DNA of 64,000 bases from assembly GCA_046347475.1 (NCBI GenBank), contig JAXMGD010000001.1, positions 1-64,000 of the forward strand. The letters run 5' to 3'. The notes beneath the pieces are model-generated. The model made no database searches. It was not told where the DNA came from and saw nothing but the letters and a program-made list of their open reading frames with translations. The DNA comes from CAMCXE01 sp046347475. GTDB taxonomy: Bacteria > Pseudomonadota > Gammaproteobacteria > Pseudomonadales > Cellvibrionaceae. Shown here one piece after another: positions 53,936-61,673 of this stretch. The position numbers were made by a program, and so were the translations under genes. How positions within the stretch are numbered: the first letter of the stretch is position 1; each line of letters begins with the position of its first letter.

Positions 53936-54525
53936 TGCGGTTAGATCACGCCATTATTGACCGCTGGATAAAACCCGGCGCCCGGGTGTTGGATTTAGGC
54001 TGTGGCGACGGCACCCTATTGCAGCGTTTACAGCAGAGTAAAAAAATTCGCGGCTATGGGCTGGAAATTGACAGCGCCAACATTCAGCGCTGTGCGGAAA
54101 AAGGCCTCAATGTGATTGAGCAAAATATAGATGAAGGCCTGCATAATTTTGAGGATAAAAGTTTTGACACTGTAATTATGTCGCAAACCCTGCAGACTAT
54201 GTATTACCCGGATAAAATCCTCGCTGAAATGCTGCGGGTGGGCCGTGAATGTGTGGTGACCTTTCCTAACTTCGGCCATTACAAAGCTCGTTTACAGTTG
54301 TTATTTAAAGGCCGTATGCCGGTGTCGGAATTTTTACCCTACGAGTGGTACAATACGCCGAACATTCACTTTTGCACACTCAACGATTTTGAAGTTATGT
54401 GCCAGCAACTCAATATGACGGTGCTGGATCGTTTGGTGGTAACCCGCAATGAAAAACTGCCGCTGTCTAAACTCTTGCCGAATTTATTGGGTGAGACGGG
54501 TATTTATCGAGTTACGCGGCCGTGA
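53935..54525 (+). CDS. metW: Methionine biosynthesis protein MetW
   Basis: This 196-residue SAM-dependent methyltransferase-fold protein has ARVLDLGCGDGTLLQRL (motif I). The conserved HDFHWEYN-type region reads FLPYEWYNTPNIHFCT. MetW forms a pair with MetX in many proteobacteria and is needed for full methionine synthesis. The start overlaps metX and the stop overlaps bioD. Confidence 0.95.
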   Translation: MRLDHAIIDRWIKPGARVLDLGCGDGTLLQRLQQSKKIRGYGLEIDSANIQRCAEKGLNVIEQNIDEGLHNFEDKSFDTVIMSQTLQTMYYPDKILAEMLRVGRECVVTFPNFGHYKARLQLLFKGRMPVSEFLPYEWYNTPNIHFCTLNDFEVMCQQLNMTVLDRLVVTRNEKLPLSKLLPNLLGETGIYRVTRP

Positions 54526-55208
54526 AGCACATTTATTTTATAGCCGGTACTGATACCGATGTAGGTAAAACCCTGGTGAGCTGTGCGTTGCTTAAAAAAG
54601 CTCAGCAACAGCAGTTAACCACGCTGGGTTTAAAACCCGTAGCGGCGGGCGCGCAGATGAGTGAGCAGGGTTTGCGCAATGCGGATGCCGAAGCGCTGCA
54701 CGCCCTAACCACGCCTGAGATGGATTACCGGCAAATTAACCCCATTTGTTTGCCGCAACCTATTGCGCCACATTTGGCGGCGAGCGAGCAAAAAATTCGC
54801 ATCTCGCTTGACCGTTTGGTGGGTTTGGTGCGCGGCAGTTTAATGAATAAAGTGGATTTTGCCTTGGTGGAAGGCGCAGGGGGTTGGCGCGTGCCGATTA
54901 ATGAGCGGGATTATTTAAGTGCCTTGCCACAGGAATTAAAAATGCCCGTTATTCTAGTGGTGGGATTGCGCCTAGGCTGTATTAGTCATGCGATTTTAAC
55001 CGCTGAGGCCATTGCGCGGGATGGTTTGGTGTTGGCCGGTTGGGTGGCGAATCAACTGGTAGAGGATTTACCGGCCTTAGAGGGAATTAAACAAACCCTG
55101 CAGCAGCGCATTAATGCGCCCTGTTTGGGGCACATTCCTTTTTTGCCGGGCGGTAATTTTATAGCGGCGGTGGAGCATGTGCAGTTGCCGTTTGCAATCA
55201 ATAATTAA
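54522..55208 (+). CDS. bioD: Dethiobiotin synthetase
   Basis: This 228-residue enzyme closes the ureido ring of biotin with CO2 and ATP. The P-loop is AGTDTDVGKTLVSCALL at the N-terminus; VEGAGGWRVPI is the conserved second motif. It starts at GTG, whose last two bases overlap the metW stop (GTGA). No other bio gene is in the window, so here it rides with metXW. Confidence 0.94.
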   Translation: MKHIYFIAGTDTDVGKTLVSCALLKKAQQQQLTTLGLKPVAAGAQMSEQGLRNADAEALHALTTPEMDYRQINPICLPQPIAPHLAASEQKIRISLDRLVGLVRGSLMNKVDFALVEGAGGWRVPINERDYLSALPQELKMPVILVVGLRLGCISHAILTAEAIARDGLVLAGWVANQLVEDLPALEGIKQTLQQRINAPCLGHIPFLPGGNFIAAVEHVQLPFAINN

Positions 55209-55218
55209 ATTTTAATGG

Positions 55219-55614
55219 ATGGGCGCGAGCGTGATTATTATTTACGGTATTAAAGAGCAGTTAAACCCGATTAAGGCGAGGCTTTCCGACACGTTGCACG
55301 CCTGTATGCAGGAGGTGTTGGGCATGCCGGAGGATAAGCGCGCGCACCGTTTTGTCCCTATGGATAAAGACGATTTTTATTACCCCGGTGGCCGCAGTGA
55401 TGCTTATACCGTCATTGAAATTAATATGATGCAGGGGCGCACGGAAGAGACTAAAAAGGCCTTAATTAAGGCGATTTTTCATAGGATGGAAACGGATTTG
55501 GGCATAGGACCGGTGGATGTGGAAATTACCATTCAGGAGCAACCGCCGCACTGCTGGGGGTTTCGCGGTATTACCGGGGATGAGGCTAAACTTAATTATT
55601 CGATTAATCGGTAA
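55219..55614 (+). CDS. Tautomerase-superfamily-like protein
   Basis: This 131-residue protein, started at the ATG at 55219, resembles the Tautomerase_2/4-OT-like fold: VIIIYGIKEQLNPIKARLSD, then helices, then a second half starting AYTVIEINMMQGRTEETKKA, with a characteristic ITIQEQPPHCWGFRG. The catalytic N-terminal Pro of tautomerases is not found next to any plausible start (M-G-A-S-V or GTG-I-I), so enzymatic activity may be lost or different. It is 10 bases after bioD and likely cotranscribed. Confidence 0.8.
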   Translation: MGASVIIIYGIKEQLNPIKARLSDTLHACMQEVLGMPEDKRAHRFVPMDKDDFYYPGGRSDAYTVIEINMMQGRTEETKKALIKAIFHRMETDLGIGPVDVEITIQEQPPHCWGFRGITGDEAKLNYSINR

Positions 55615-56076
55615 ATCCTTTTACCCCTAACCTCCAGTAACAATCCGTTTCCTGTTGGGTCCCTGTCGCTCCTTTACTGCTCCTTTGTCATCCTGATGGA
55701 TGTGCCGTGCGGTAATCCTTTTTTGTAAATTAAAAAATTCAGCGCTGTAAATTATTGTGCTGTTATCCGTGTGTCCATTAACCCCACCCCTCCCCTTAAA
55801 AAGGGGAGGGGGCAGGATGGCCTTGAAAACAAGCGAAATTCCTTCGTTTAAGGTCTTTTGGCTTCTCCCCCCTTTTGCACAACTTCCTTCTGCAATTTGT
55901 AAAAAAGGGGGGGCAAATGCGCCATGAGCTCAGGCTCATCCTTGCCGTGAAATCCTTTTCTCATTTGCTGCTGCTCCGTGGTTTTTTCCTTGGCTTTACC
56001 ATTTCTGTTTTCCGCTCCTTGGTATTTGAGTTTCTTAGCCTTGTTATCTCGGTCGCTTTATTTCGGCTGCGGCACC
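55615..56076. other. Gene-free region with C-rich hairpin repeat
   Basis: No gene is seen. The C-rich hairpin copy 2 lies at 55788-55810 and may terminate the metX-bioD operon. The rest, near 55910-56076, is downstream of the poly-Ser lipoprotein on the opposite strand. Confidence 0.5.
55788..55810. repeat. C-rich hairpin repeat, copy 2
   Basis: CCCTCCCCTT pairs with AAGGGGAGGG around AAA, preceded by AACCCCACC. It is the reverse orientation of the copy at 43420-43442. Confidence 0.75.
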
Positions 56077-57753
56077 TTATTTTGGCTGCGCCAGTGGCCA
56101 TGCCGCGCTTACGCCTTTGGCTTGGCCTGCTTCCGTATCCTGGGCATAAAAATACAGAGGCTTGCCAAGGTAGGCCCATTGCCAGCTGGGAGTTTCGCCT
56201 TCGGCGGTGGGGCGTTTAATTACGGTGAAGTCGCCGAAATTTTTGCTGCTTTCGCTGGCGTACAGGGGCGGCCAGGCGGTGGCGCAGGTGCCGGTGCAGC
56301 TGGAGGCGCCGGTGGCATCGGCGCTGCGGGTGTAAAGGGTGAAGCCTGCGCGAGCGGGGTCGGCGGTGCCCGTTGCCGTGACTGCGGCATTGGAAGCGGC
56401 AAAATAACTACCGCTGCCTTCGAGGTTTTTAATTAATACCGGTGCGCTGCGGGCGAGGTGCCATACACCGCCTACGCCATCGCCTGCGGTGCTGCTGCTG
56501 TCGTTATCTTTGCCAAAGAGGTAGAGCGGTTTGCCATCCAGCGCCCATTGTTTTAAGCCGGGGGCGCGCTCGATTAAGGAGTAGGGGGCTTGGGCGCTGC
56601 TGCCTGCGGCGGCCAGCAGGGGCGGCCATTTGCTGATGCAATCGTTGGTTTTAGTGCAGCTGGAGGCGCCTGCGCTGTCTTTATCAAAGGTGTACAGGCT
56701 GCGGCCTTGCAGCTGGTTGGCGGCCCTGATCTGCTCTTCACCCGCGCTGTTAAGGCTTGCGATGTACACCGGGCCGCTGGCGCTTAAACGGCTGGCGAGG
56801 GCGGAGGGGCTGATGCTGGCCGCTTCCGGGCGGGCCAATTGCCAAGCGCCGCTGGCGAGCCCTTGGCCTTTGGTGTCGGAAGCTAAGCTGTCGCCGCTGT
56901 AAAAGTAGAGGGGTTTGCCGTTGTAGGCCCATTGTTTTAATTCGCTGTCGCTGCGGCTGATCAGGCTAAAGGGCGCGCTGGCGGTGTCGGCGGCGCCTGC
57001 TAACAGAGGCGGCCAGTTTTTCGCGCAGGTATCGAGGCAGTTGGAGCTGCCGGGTGCGTCCTTAGCAAAAGTGTAGAGCGCGAAGCCGCTGGCATCGGTG
57101 AGGCTGGCGGCGCCCAGTTTCCACACGCTGCCGAAAGCGGCCCAATAGCTGGTGTTATCGGCTGCAGTTTTCAAGCTGATGGGCGCGCTGTGGGCCAGGT
57201 GCCAGAGGCCATTTTTGCCATCGCCCAGGGTGTCGCCTGCAGCGGCATCGCCTTTGAATAGGTAGAGGGGTTTATCGCGCAGGGCCCATTGTTTGAAGCC
57301 ATCTTTGCGCAGTACTTGGGTAAATGGCGGTTTTACCTCGTCGAGCTTGCCCACTAACAAAGGCGGCCAGTTGGTAATGCAGGCGCTGGAGGTGCAGGCC
57401 GAGTCAGCGCTGGGGTCGCTATCGAAGGTGTAGAGGCTGAAGCCTCTTTTGCTGAGGCTGGTGGGTTTGTTGTCTGCGCCCAGGACCCAGGCGTCGGAGG
57501 CCATGGCCAGCTGTTCACCTAAGGCGCCTTGGCTGCTGCCGATGGCATTGGCCTGGCTTTGCAGCGCGCCTGACGAGCTGGAGCTGCTGGAGGAACTGGA
57601 TGAGGAGCTGCTGCTAGAGGAGCTGGAAGAGGATGAGCTGCTGCTGGATGATGAGCTAGAACTGCCGCTTTTGTAGCCGCCGCCATCGTTGCAGGCGGTA
57701 AGGCTGAGGCTAAGCAGGGCAAAGGCGAGGGGTTTGAGGGTGTGTTGGGCCAT
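56077..57753 (-). CDS. Poly-Ser lipoprotein with four Lipoprotein_15-type repeats
   Basis: This 558-residue protein has a lipoprotein signal (LALLSLSLTACNDGG), then a run of about 30 Ser (residues ~29-62). Four repeats of about 110-120 residues follow, each with (F/L)YTFD.D, a disulfide pair C...C..NWPPLL, KQWALDGKPLYLF and G.WHLA. These are the secreted repeats of unknown function (Lipoprotein_15, PF03640-like). The Cys-containing repeats and the conserved WPPLL suggest a small-molecule or metal-related surface role, but none is established. Together with the GH43 protein it shows the poly-Ser linker style of this organism. Confidence 0.9.
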   Translation of the reverse strand: MAQHTLKPLAFALLSLSLTACNDGGGYKSGSSSSSSSSSSSSSSSSSSSSSSSSSSSSSSSGALQSQANAIGSSQGALGEQLAMASDAWVLGADNKPTSLSKRGFSLYTFDSDPSADSACTSSACITNWPPLLVGKLDEVKPPFTQVLRKDGFKQWALRDKPLYLFKGDAAAGDTLGDGKNGLWHLAHSAPISLKTAADNTSYWAAFGSVWKLGAASLTDASGFALYTFAKDAPGSSNCLDTCAKNWPPLLAGAADTASAPFSLISRSDSELKQWAYNGKPLYFYSGDSLASDTKGQGLASGAWQLARPEAASISPSALASRLSASGPVYIASLNSAGEEQIRAANQLQGRSLYTFDKDSAGASSCTKTNDCISKWPPLLAAAGSSAQAPYSLIERAPGLKQWALDGKPLYLFGKDNDSSSTAGDGVGGVWHLARSAPVLIKNLEGSGSYFAASNAAVTATGTADPARAGFTLYTRSADATGASSCTGTCATAWPPLYASESSKNFGDFTVIKRPTAEGETPSWQWAYLGKPLYFYAQDTEAGQAKGVSAAWPLAQPK

Positions 57754-57894
57754 AAAACAATCCTGTTGAGTAAGAGGTGACAGGATTTACTGGCTGAGGG
57801 TGGAATTAGTTGCAGGCTTGGTGATTTTTACTTGCGGCGCTGTTCGCGGGCTCCGTTGGGCCCCGCTTGCCCTGCGCTAGGTATTGCAGTCGGT

Positions 57895-58629
57895 TTAGCT
57901 GCGGCTGAGCGCAGCCCGCACCGCCTGCCAGAGCACAACCCCCAGCGCCAGTAAGCAACCGAGCTTACTGGCGAGCCTAAACCAGCTGGGGAAGTTGTGT
58001 TGGCCTGTGCTGAGAATAAAAATCAAAACAGCACCGGCCGTCAGCCACACCAGCAGGGATAACAGGAGAGCCGTCCGCCCGGTGCCCAGGTTTAGCTGAG
58101 CGCTGAGGTAAAAAGCCCCCGCACTGATCACCAGCCCCAAGGCCAAGCCAGTTGTGGTGTCGCTGGGAAAGTGGACGCCGAGGAGGCTGCGGGAGGCGGC
58201 GGCTAACAGGGCAAAGAGGATGGCGGGCCAGAAGGCGCGTTTACCCCAGCGGGCCACAAGGCAGGCGGCAATTAGGCTTGCGGTGGCGCTGTGGCCGGAG
58301 GGGAAGGAGTAGCTGTCCAGGTTTAAATCTGGACCTGCAGTGAAGACCTGGGCGGCCATGGTGGGGTCGAAACAGGGGCGCAGCACCACAAAAAAGTGTT
58401 TTAACTCCCGCACGCTCAGGTGGATGAGCAGCGCGGCCACCAGGGCCGCCGCCAGTAAGCGCGGTTGTTTGGCCAGTAATAACACCAGCAGCGGCGCCGC
58501 CCAGCCGTGGTCGGCCAGGTGGGTGATCAGCTCCGCCGCCAGGGGCATGTTGCGGCCTTGGGTGTTAAGCCAATAGAAGACGGCAAGATCCCAACTGTGC
58601 AGGCTCAGCAGCAATGCGGCGGCGCACAC
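57895..58629 (-). CDS. PAP2-family membrane phosphatase
   Basis: This protein of about 244 residues or slightly more has around six membrane helices. The acid-phosphatase signature is complete: KHFFVVLRP (KxxxxxxRP), SYSFPSGHSATAS (PSGH) and SRSLLGVHFPSD (SRxxxxxHxxxD). It likely dephosphorylates a lipid such as undecaprenyl pyrophosphate or phosphatidylglycerol phosphate on the periplasmic side. The start is uncertain: no ATG exists, GTG at 58629 lies inside the first helix, and the frame is open back to the stop of the upstream gene at 58726. Confidence 0.85.
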   Translation of the reverse strand: MCAAALLLSLHSWDLAVFYWLNTQGRNMPLAAELITHLADHGWAAPLLVLLLAKQPRLLAAALVAALLIHLSVRELKHFFVVLRPCFDPTMAAQVFTAGPDLNLDSYSFPSGHSATASLIAACLVARWGKRAFWPAILFALLAAASRSLLGVHFPSDTTTGLALGLVISAGAFYLSAQLNLGTGRTALLLSLLVWLTAGAVLIFILSTGQHNFPSWFRLASKLGCLLALGVVLWQAVRAALSRS

Positions 58630-58725
58630 CAGGCTGGCCAGCAGCCCCCAGATGAGCGCGGGCCTTGGTAGTGGGGGGAGCAGTGAGGTGTTCAGTTGAG
58701 CCGCCAGTGGGTTGGGGTGCCCGAA

Positions 58726-59475
58726 TCAATCGGGCTGTACGGCCGGATAGGGCCAAAAGATCTGCCCAATACGCAGGCTGGTGCCCGTACCCGCAGGGCC
58801 CTTAAAGGCTTGTTGGCTGCCGCTCACCAACAGGCCGCTGGTGGCGATTAGGCTTTGGGCGCGCTGAATCTGCTCGGGGGTTAGCGTGTCTGCAAATTCC
58901 AGGGCATGCAGCTCCTGGCTGGTGCGGCTATTGATGGCTTGCAGTTGAAAGGAGGGGCAGGGGGCCACGGCGCACACAATGCCGGTGGAGGTCAGGCTGT
59001 AGACTGGCTCCTTCGCTGCGCTCGCCGTCGCACTGTAAAAGCCGTCGCTTACCTGCAGTGCGCCGTATTGCAAGAGTGCCGCGTTGGTATCGGCGGGGCG
59101 CGGCTGCAGGAGCTTGCCTGCAACCAACAGGCTGTGCCCTTCGGCCAGGCTGGTAAAGCGGGTGATGGACTCCGGGCTCCAGCCCACACAGGCGAAATCC
59201 AGGCTGGCAACGTATTCCGGCGCAGGCGTGGCACTGGGTGCCTCGGCCGTTAAGGGCCGCTCGCTAAGGAGGCTTTGGCTGCTGCCGTTCACCAGTGTGA
59301 CCCACCAGCCACCGCAGCCGGGGGCCGCACAGCGGCGCAGGTCTTTTTGCAGGCTGTAGACCGGATAGTCTTTCGTAAGCAGGGGCGCCGCAGAGGCCTG
59401 AGTATCCAGCGAGAAGCTCGCCAGGATGCTGAGGGCTAGGGTGAAAAAACGGCCTAAGGTGTGAATGTGTTGCAT
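58726..59475 (-). CDS. Secreted DUF6748-type protein
   Basis: This 249-residue protein has a signal peptide (FFTLALSILASFSLDTQASA). Two similar halves each begin with a Y..V.YSL..D/T.. strand and a Cys pair: KDLRRCAAPGCGGWWVTLVN and TSTGIVCAVAPCPSFQLQAI. This is the duplicated pattern of DUF6748 proteins, of unknown function. It precedes the PAP2 gene on the same strand, and the frames run into each other after its TGA, so the two may be cotranscribed. Confidence 0.78.
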   Translation of the reverse strand: MQHIHTLGRFFTLALSILASFSLDTQASAAPLLTKDYPVYSLQKDLRRCAAPGCGGWWVTLVNGSSQSLLSERPLTAEAPSATPAPEYVASLDFACVGWSPESITRFTSLAEGHSLLVAGKLLQPRPADTNAALLQYGALQVSDGFYSATASAAKEPVYSLTSTGIVCAVAPCPSFQLQAINSRTSQELHALEFADTLTPEQIQRAQSLIATSGLLVSGSQQAFKGPAGTGTSLRIGQIFWPYPAVQPD

Positions 59476-59558
59476 AGAGCCCCCGTGTAATGAGAATTTG
59501 CTGCCAGCCTAACCTAAAGCGCGCGGGCGGACGGCGGGCTCGCGCACGAATTGACAGC

Positions 59559-60524
59559 TTAGGGCAAACGCACCTGATCGCCCTCACGAATGGAGCGCTC
59601 TTGGCGGCGGCCATCCTCGCCCGTGTAGGTGATGGTGAGGTATTTGGTGCGGCCCGGCGCCGGGTCGCGGCCCGCTAAATAGTTGTTGGCGGTGAAATCC
59701 AAGCGGCCATCGCGGATTTCTCGCCGTACTTGCTGGGTGACGTCGATGGTGCGGTTGCCCTCGCCGTAGCGGGCGGAAATGACGCTTAAGCCGCCGGTAT
59801 AGCGATCCTGATGGTGGCCTCGGCCGCGCTCTTCGTCGCCCCAGCCGCCTTTCCAGCCACCTCGGCCCCAATTGCCGCCGCCCCAATCGGCGAACTGGTT
59901 GCCATCCACCTCGCTGTTTTCTCTGAAGTCAAAAGTGCGATTTTCGCCATTGGGGCCACGGGCATAGACCCGCAGCGTTTTGATGCGGCCTGGGTCTGGG
60001 TCTACTCCGAAGGTGTTGTTGCCCATGCGAAAGGTGCGATTTTGTCGGGCCAGTTCCCGCAGTCGTTGGGTGACATCCACATTGCGCTCGCGGGTGCCGT
60101 AACTGGCTTGCAAAATCACATAGTCGCCGCCGCGTGCGCGTTCTTGGCCGCGCCCCTCACCGTTCCAGCCCCCGCGCCAGCCCTGCTGGCCCCAGTTGCC
60201 GCTGCCCCAGCCGGTAAATTGGCCGCCGTCTATGTAGCTGCCCTCTTTATATTCAAAGGTGCGCACCTGGCCATCGGGGCTGCGGGCAAAAATGCGCAGT
60301 TTTTTTGTGCGGCCTGGGTCTGGGTCGTAGCCGAATAAGGCGTTAGTAATTTTTACCGTGCGATCTTGGCTGGCAAGATTTTTTAATTGATCAGTCACTT
60401 CCATGTTGTGTGCATCGGTGCCGTAACTGGCGCCGAGGATTTGATACTCCTCGCCCGCCTGCACAACCGCAGCGGGAATACAGAGAAAAAAACACAGGCT
60501 AATAAAAAGATGGCGCAAAATCAT
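59559..60524 (-). CDS. Secreted protein with three DUF3395-like domains
   Basis: This 321-residue protein has a signal peptide (LFISLCFFLCIPAAVVQAG). Three repeats of about 80 residues each begin with (Y/S)VI..A.YG...(R/N)(N/T)(V/I)DVT and contain DP(D/A)PGR.K.L, then an RTFEY/RTFDF-type strand. The linkers between domains are rich in Gly and Trp (GWGSGNWGQQGWRGGWN). DUF3395-like domains occur singly in many secreted bacterial proteins. The three-fold duplication with Gly-Trp linkers suggests a surface or polysaccharide-associated role, which is an inference. Confidence 0.8.
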   Translation of the reverse strand: MILRHLFISLCFFLCIPAAVVQAGEEYQILGASYGTDAHNMEVTDQLKNLASQDRTVKITNALFGYDPDPGRTKKLRIFARSPDGQVRTFEYKEGSYIDGGQFTGWGSGNWGQQGWRGGWNGEGRGQERARGGDYVILQASYGTRERNVDVTQRLRELARQNRTFRMGNNTFGVDPDPGRIKTLRVYARGPNGENRTFDFRENSEVDGNQFADWGGGNWGRGGWKGGWGDEERGRGHHQDRYTGGLSVISARYGEGNRTIDVTQQVRREIRDGRLDFTANNYLAGRDPAPGRTKYLTITYTGEDGRRQERSIREGDQVRLP

Positions 60525-60610
60525 GGTGCATGCTCCGCATAAAAATAATGGCGCGTTAACGTAAAAAAAGCCGTTAAACCTTACAGCGACTAAATGAACC
60601 TAAGGAACCC

Positions 60611-60707
60611 CTGATTAAGTGGTATTTTCAAAAACGCACGAGTACGTCCATGTAGCTCCGGCGCGGGCTTCCTGCCCACGACGGTTTTGAAAATACCACT
60701 TAATCAG
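60611..60707. repeat. Inverted-repeat element, copy F (related core, different arms and inner stem)
   Basis: A 23-bp perfect stem pairs 60611-60633 with 60685-60707. Inside are ACGAGTACGTCCATGTAGCT and a short inner hairpin GGGC/GCCC (60665-60668, 60674-60677). The ACGTCCATGTAG part resembles ATACATCCNTGTAGGCTC in copies A, C, D and E, in the same position between outer and inner stems. It is in the gap between the DUF3395-like gene and a small secreted protein gene. Confidence 0.8.
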
Positions 60708-60764
60708 AGCTTCCCTAACCACTTTTAAAAATAGCGCCTGCAGATTTAATTGAGCTTTTAAAGA

Positions 60765-61079
60765 TTACTGCGCGTTTAATTGTTGTATTTGCACGGGGGT
60801 GAGTGGGTCAAAATGGCTGCCCCAGGGTTGGTATAGGGTAAATTTTTTGCCACTTTTACCTTTCTCCGGGTTGGCGTTCCAAGGTACTAAATACAGCATC
60901 ATCGGCGATTCATCAGCCGGGCCTGCGTTATTGGCGATGCCGACGGGCTCAGGCGCAGTAGCGCTGTCATTGCCGGGGGCCGCCAAGGCACTCGGCATTG
61001 TGCCCACACCCAACAGGGCCGCAAGGCATAGGCTGAGGCGAATGCGTGTATATAGGTGTTGTATCGGTAAATTCTGCAT
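60765..61079 (-). CDS. Small secreted hypothetical protein
   Basis: This 104-residue protein has a signal peptide (LSLCLAALLGVGTMPSALAA). The mature part is short and low-complexity at first (APGNDSATAPEPVGIANNAG), then MLYLVPWNANPEKGKSGKKF and a C-terminal QPWGSHFDPLTPVQIQQL. No family was recognised. It is 3 bases after the TPR lipoprotein, so it belongs to the operon running off the right edge. Confidence 0.68.
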   Translation of the reverse strand: MQNLPIQHLYTRIRLSLCLAALLGVGTMPSALAAPGNDSATAPEPVGIANNAGPADESPMMLYLVPWNANPEKGKSGKKFTLYQPWGSHFDPLTPVQIQQLNAQ

Positions 61080-61082
61080 AGA

Positions 61083-61673
61083 TTAACGCTTCGCTTTGCG
61101 TTTAATTTCAGTAATCCAATCGCTCACCGCTTTATCTTCCGGGCGGGCGCGGGCGTAGGCTTCGTAATAGGGTAGGGCTTTGAGCGGATCCTGCCAGTAA
61201 ATATCGTACAGCAGCGCTAAATTATACTGCGCTTCAGCAGGCGCCGCCGGGTTGTTAACGGCACTTAAATAATACTGCTCGGCTTGCGTAATTTGCCCGC
61301 TGTGTTCTGCCACTACGCCCATTAAATTTAAAGCCTGTGGCGATTGCTCGGCATTGGGCAGGCGCTTTAACAGCGCAGCGGCCTCTTGCCATTGCTGCAA
61401 TTGGCAATTTACCGCCGCCAAATTAATTAATACACCCGGGAATTGCGGGTTGTTTTTGGCTAAGGGCGTGAGCGCGTTTTTAGCTTCTGCCCATTTTTGC
61501 TGTTTAATTAATTGCATACTGCTTTGCCAAGCCGCTTGATCCTCGGCGCGCAGGCTCGCTCCAGCGGTGGCTTTAGCGCTGGATTCTTTGGCCGGTTGGC
61601 CCGCACAGGCGGCTAATAATAAAACGGCGGCCAGAGCGAGGCTGCGGCTGATGAGGTGTGCATATTTATTCAT
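61083..61673 (-). CDS. TPR lipoprotein
   Basis: This 196-residue protein has a lipoprotein signal (LALAAVLLLAACAGQ). Three to four TPR units follow (WAEAKNALTPLAKNNPQFPG, WQEAAALLKRLPNAEQSPQA, ITQAEQYYLSAVNNPAAPAE). Lipid-anchored TPR proteins are often assembly factors or parts of envelope machines. Its start overlaps the end of the large TPR gene by 8 bases. With that gene it may serve an Exb/Agl-type machine like the one encoded at 36.8-39.5 kb, but the link is only suggestive. Confidence 0.85.
   Translation of the reverse strand: MNKYAHLISRSLALAAVLLLAACAGQPAKESSAKATAGASLRAEDQAAWQSSMQLIKQQKWAEAKNALTPLAKNNPQFPGVLINLAAVNCQLQQWQEAAALLKRLPNAEQSPQALNLMGVVAEHSGQITQAEQYYLSAVNNPAAPAEAQYNLALLYDIYWQDPLKALPYYEAYARARPEDKAVSDWITEIKRKAKR

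Noticed and set aside
57449..57676. Leu/Glu-rich plus-strand frame over the poly-Ser lipoprotein
   Set aside because: Antisense artefact of the serine run of the minus-strand gene.
8061..60707. Considered as a CRISPR array
   Set aside because: The repeats are kilobases apart with unequal spacing and no spacers; no cas genes are present.
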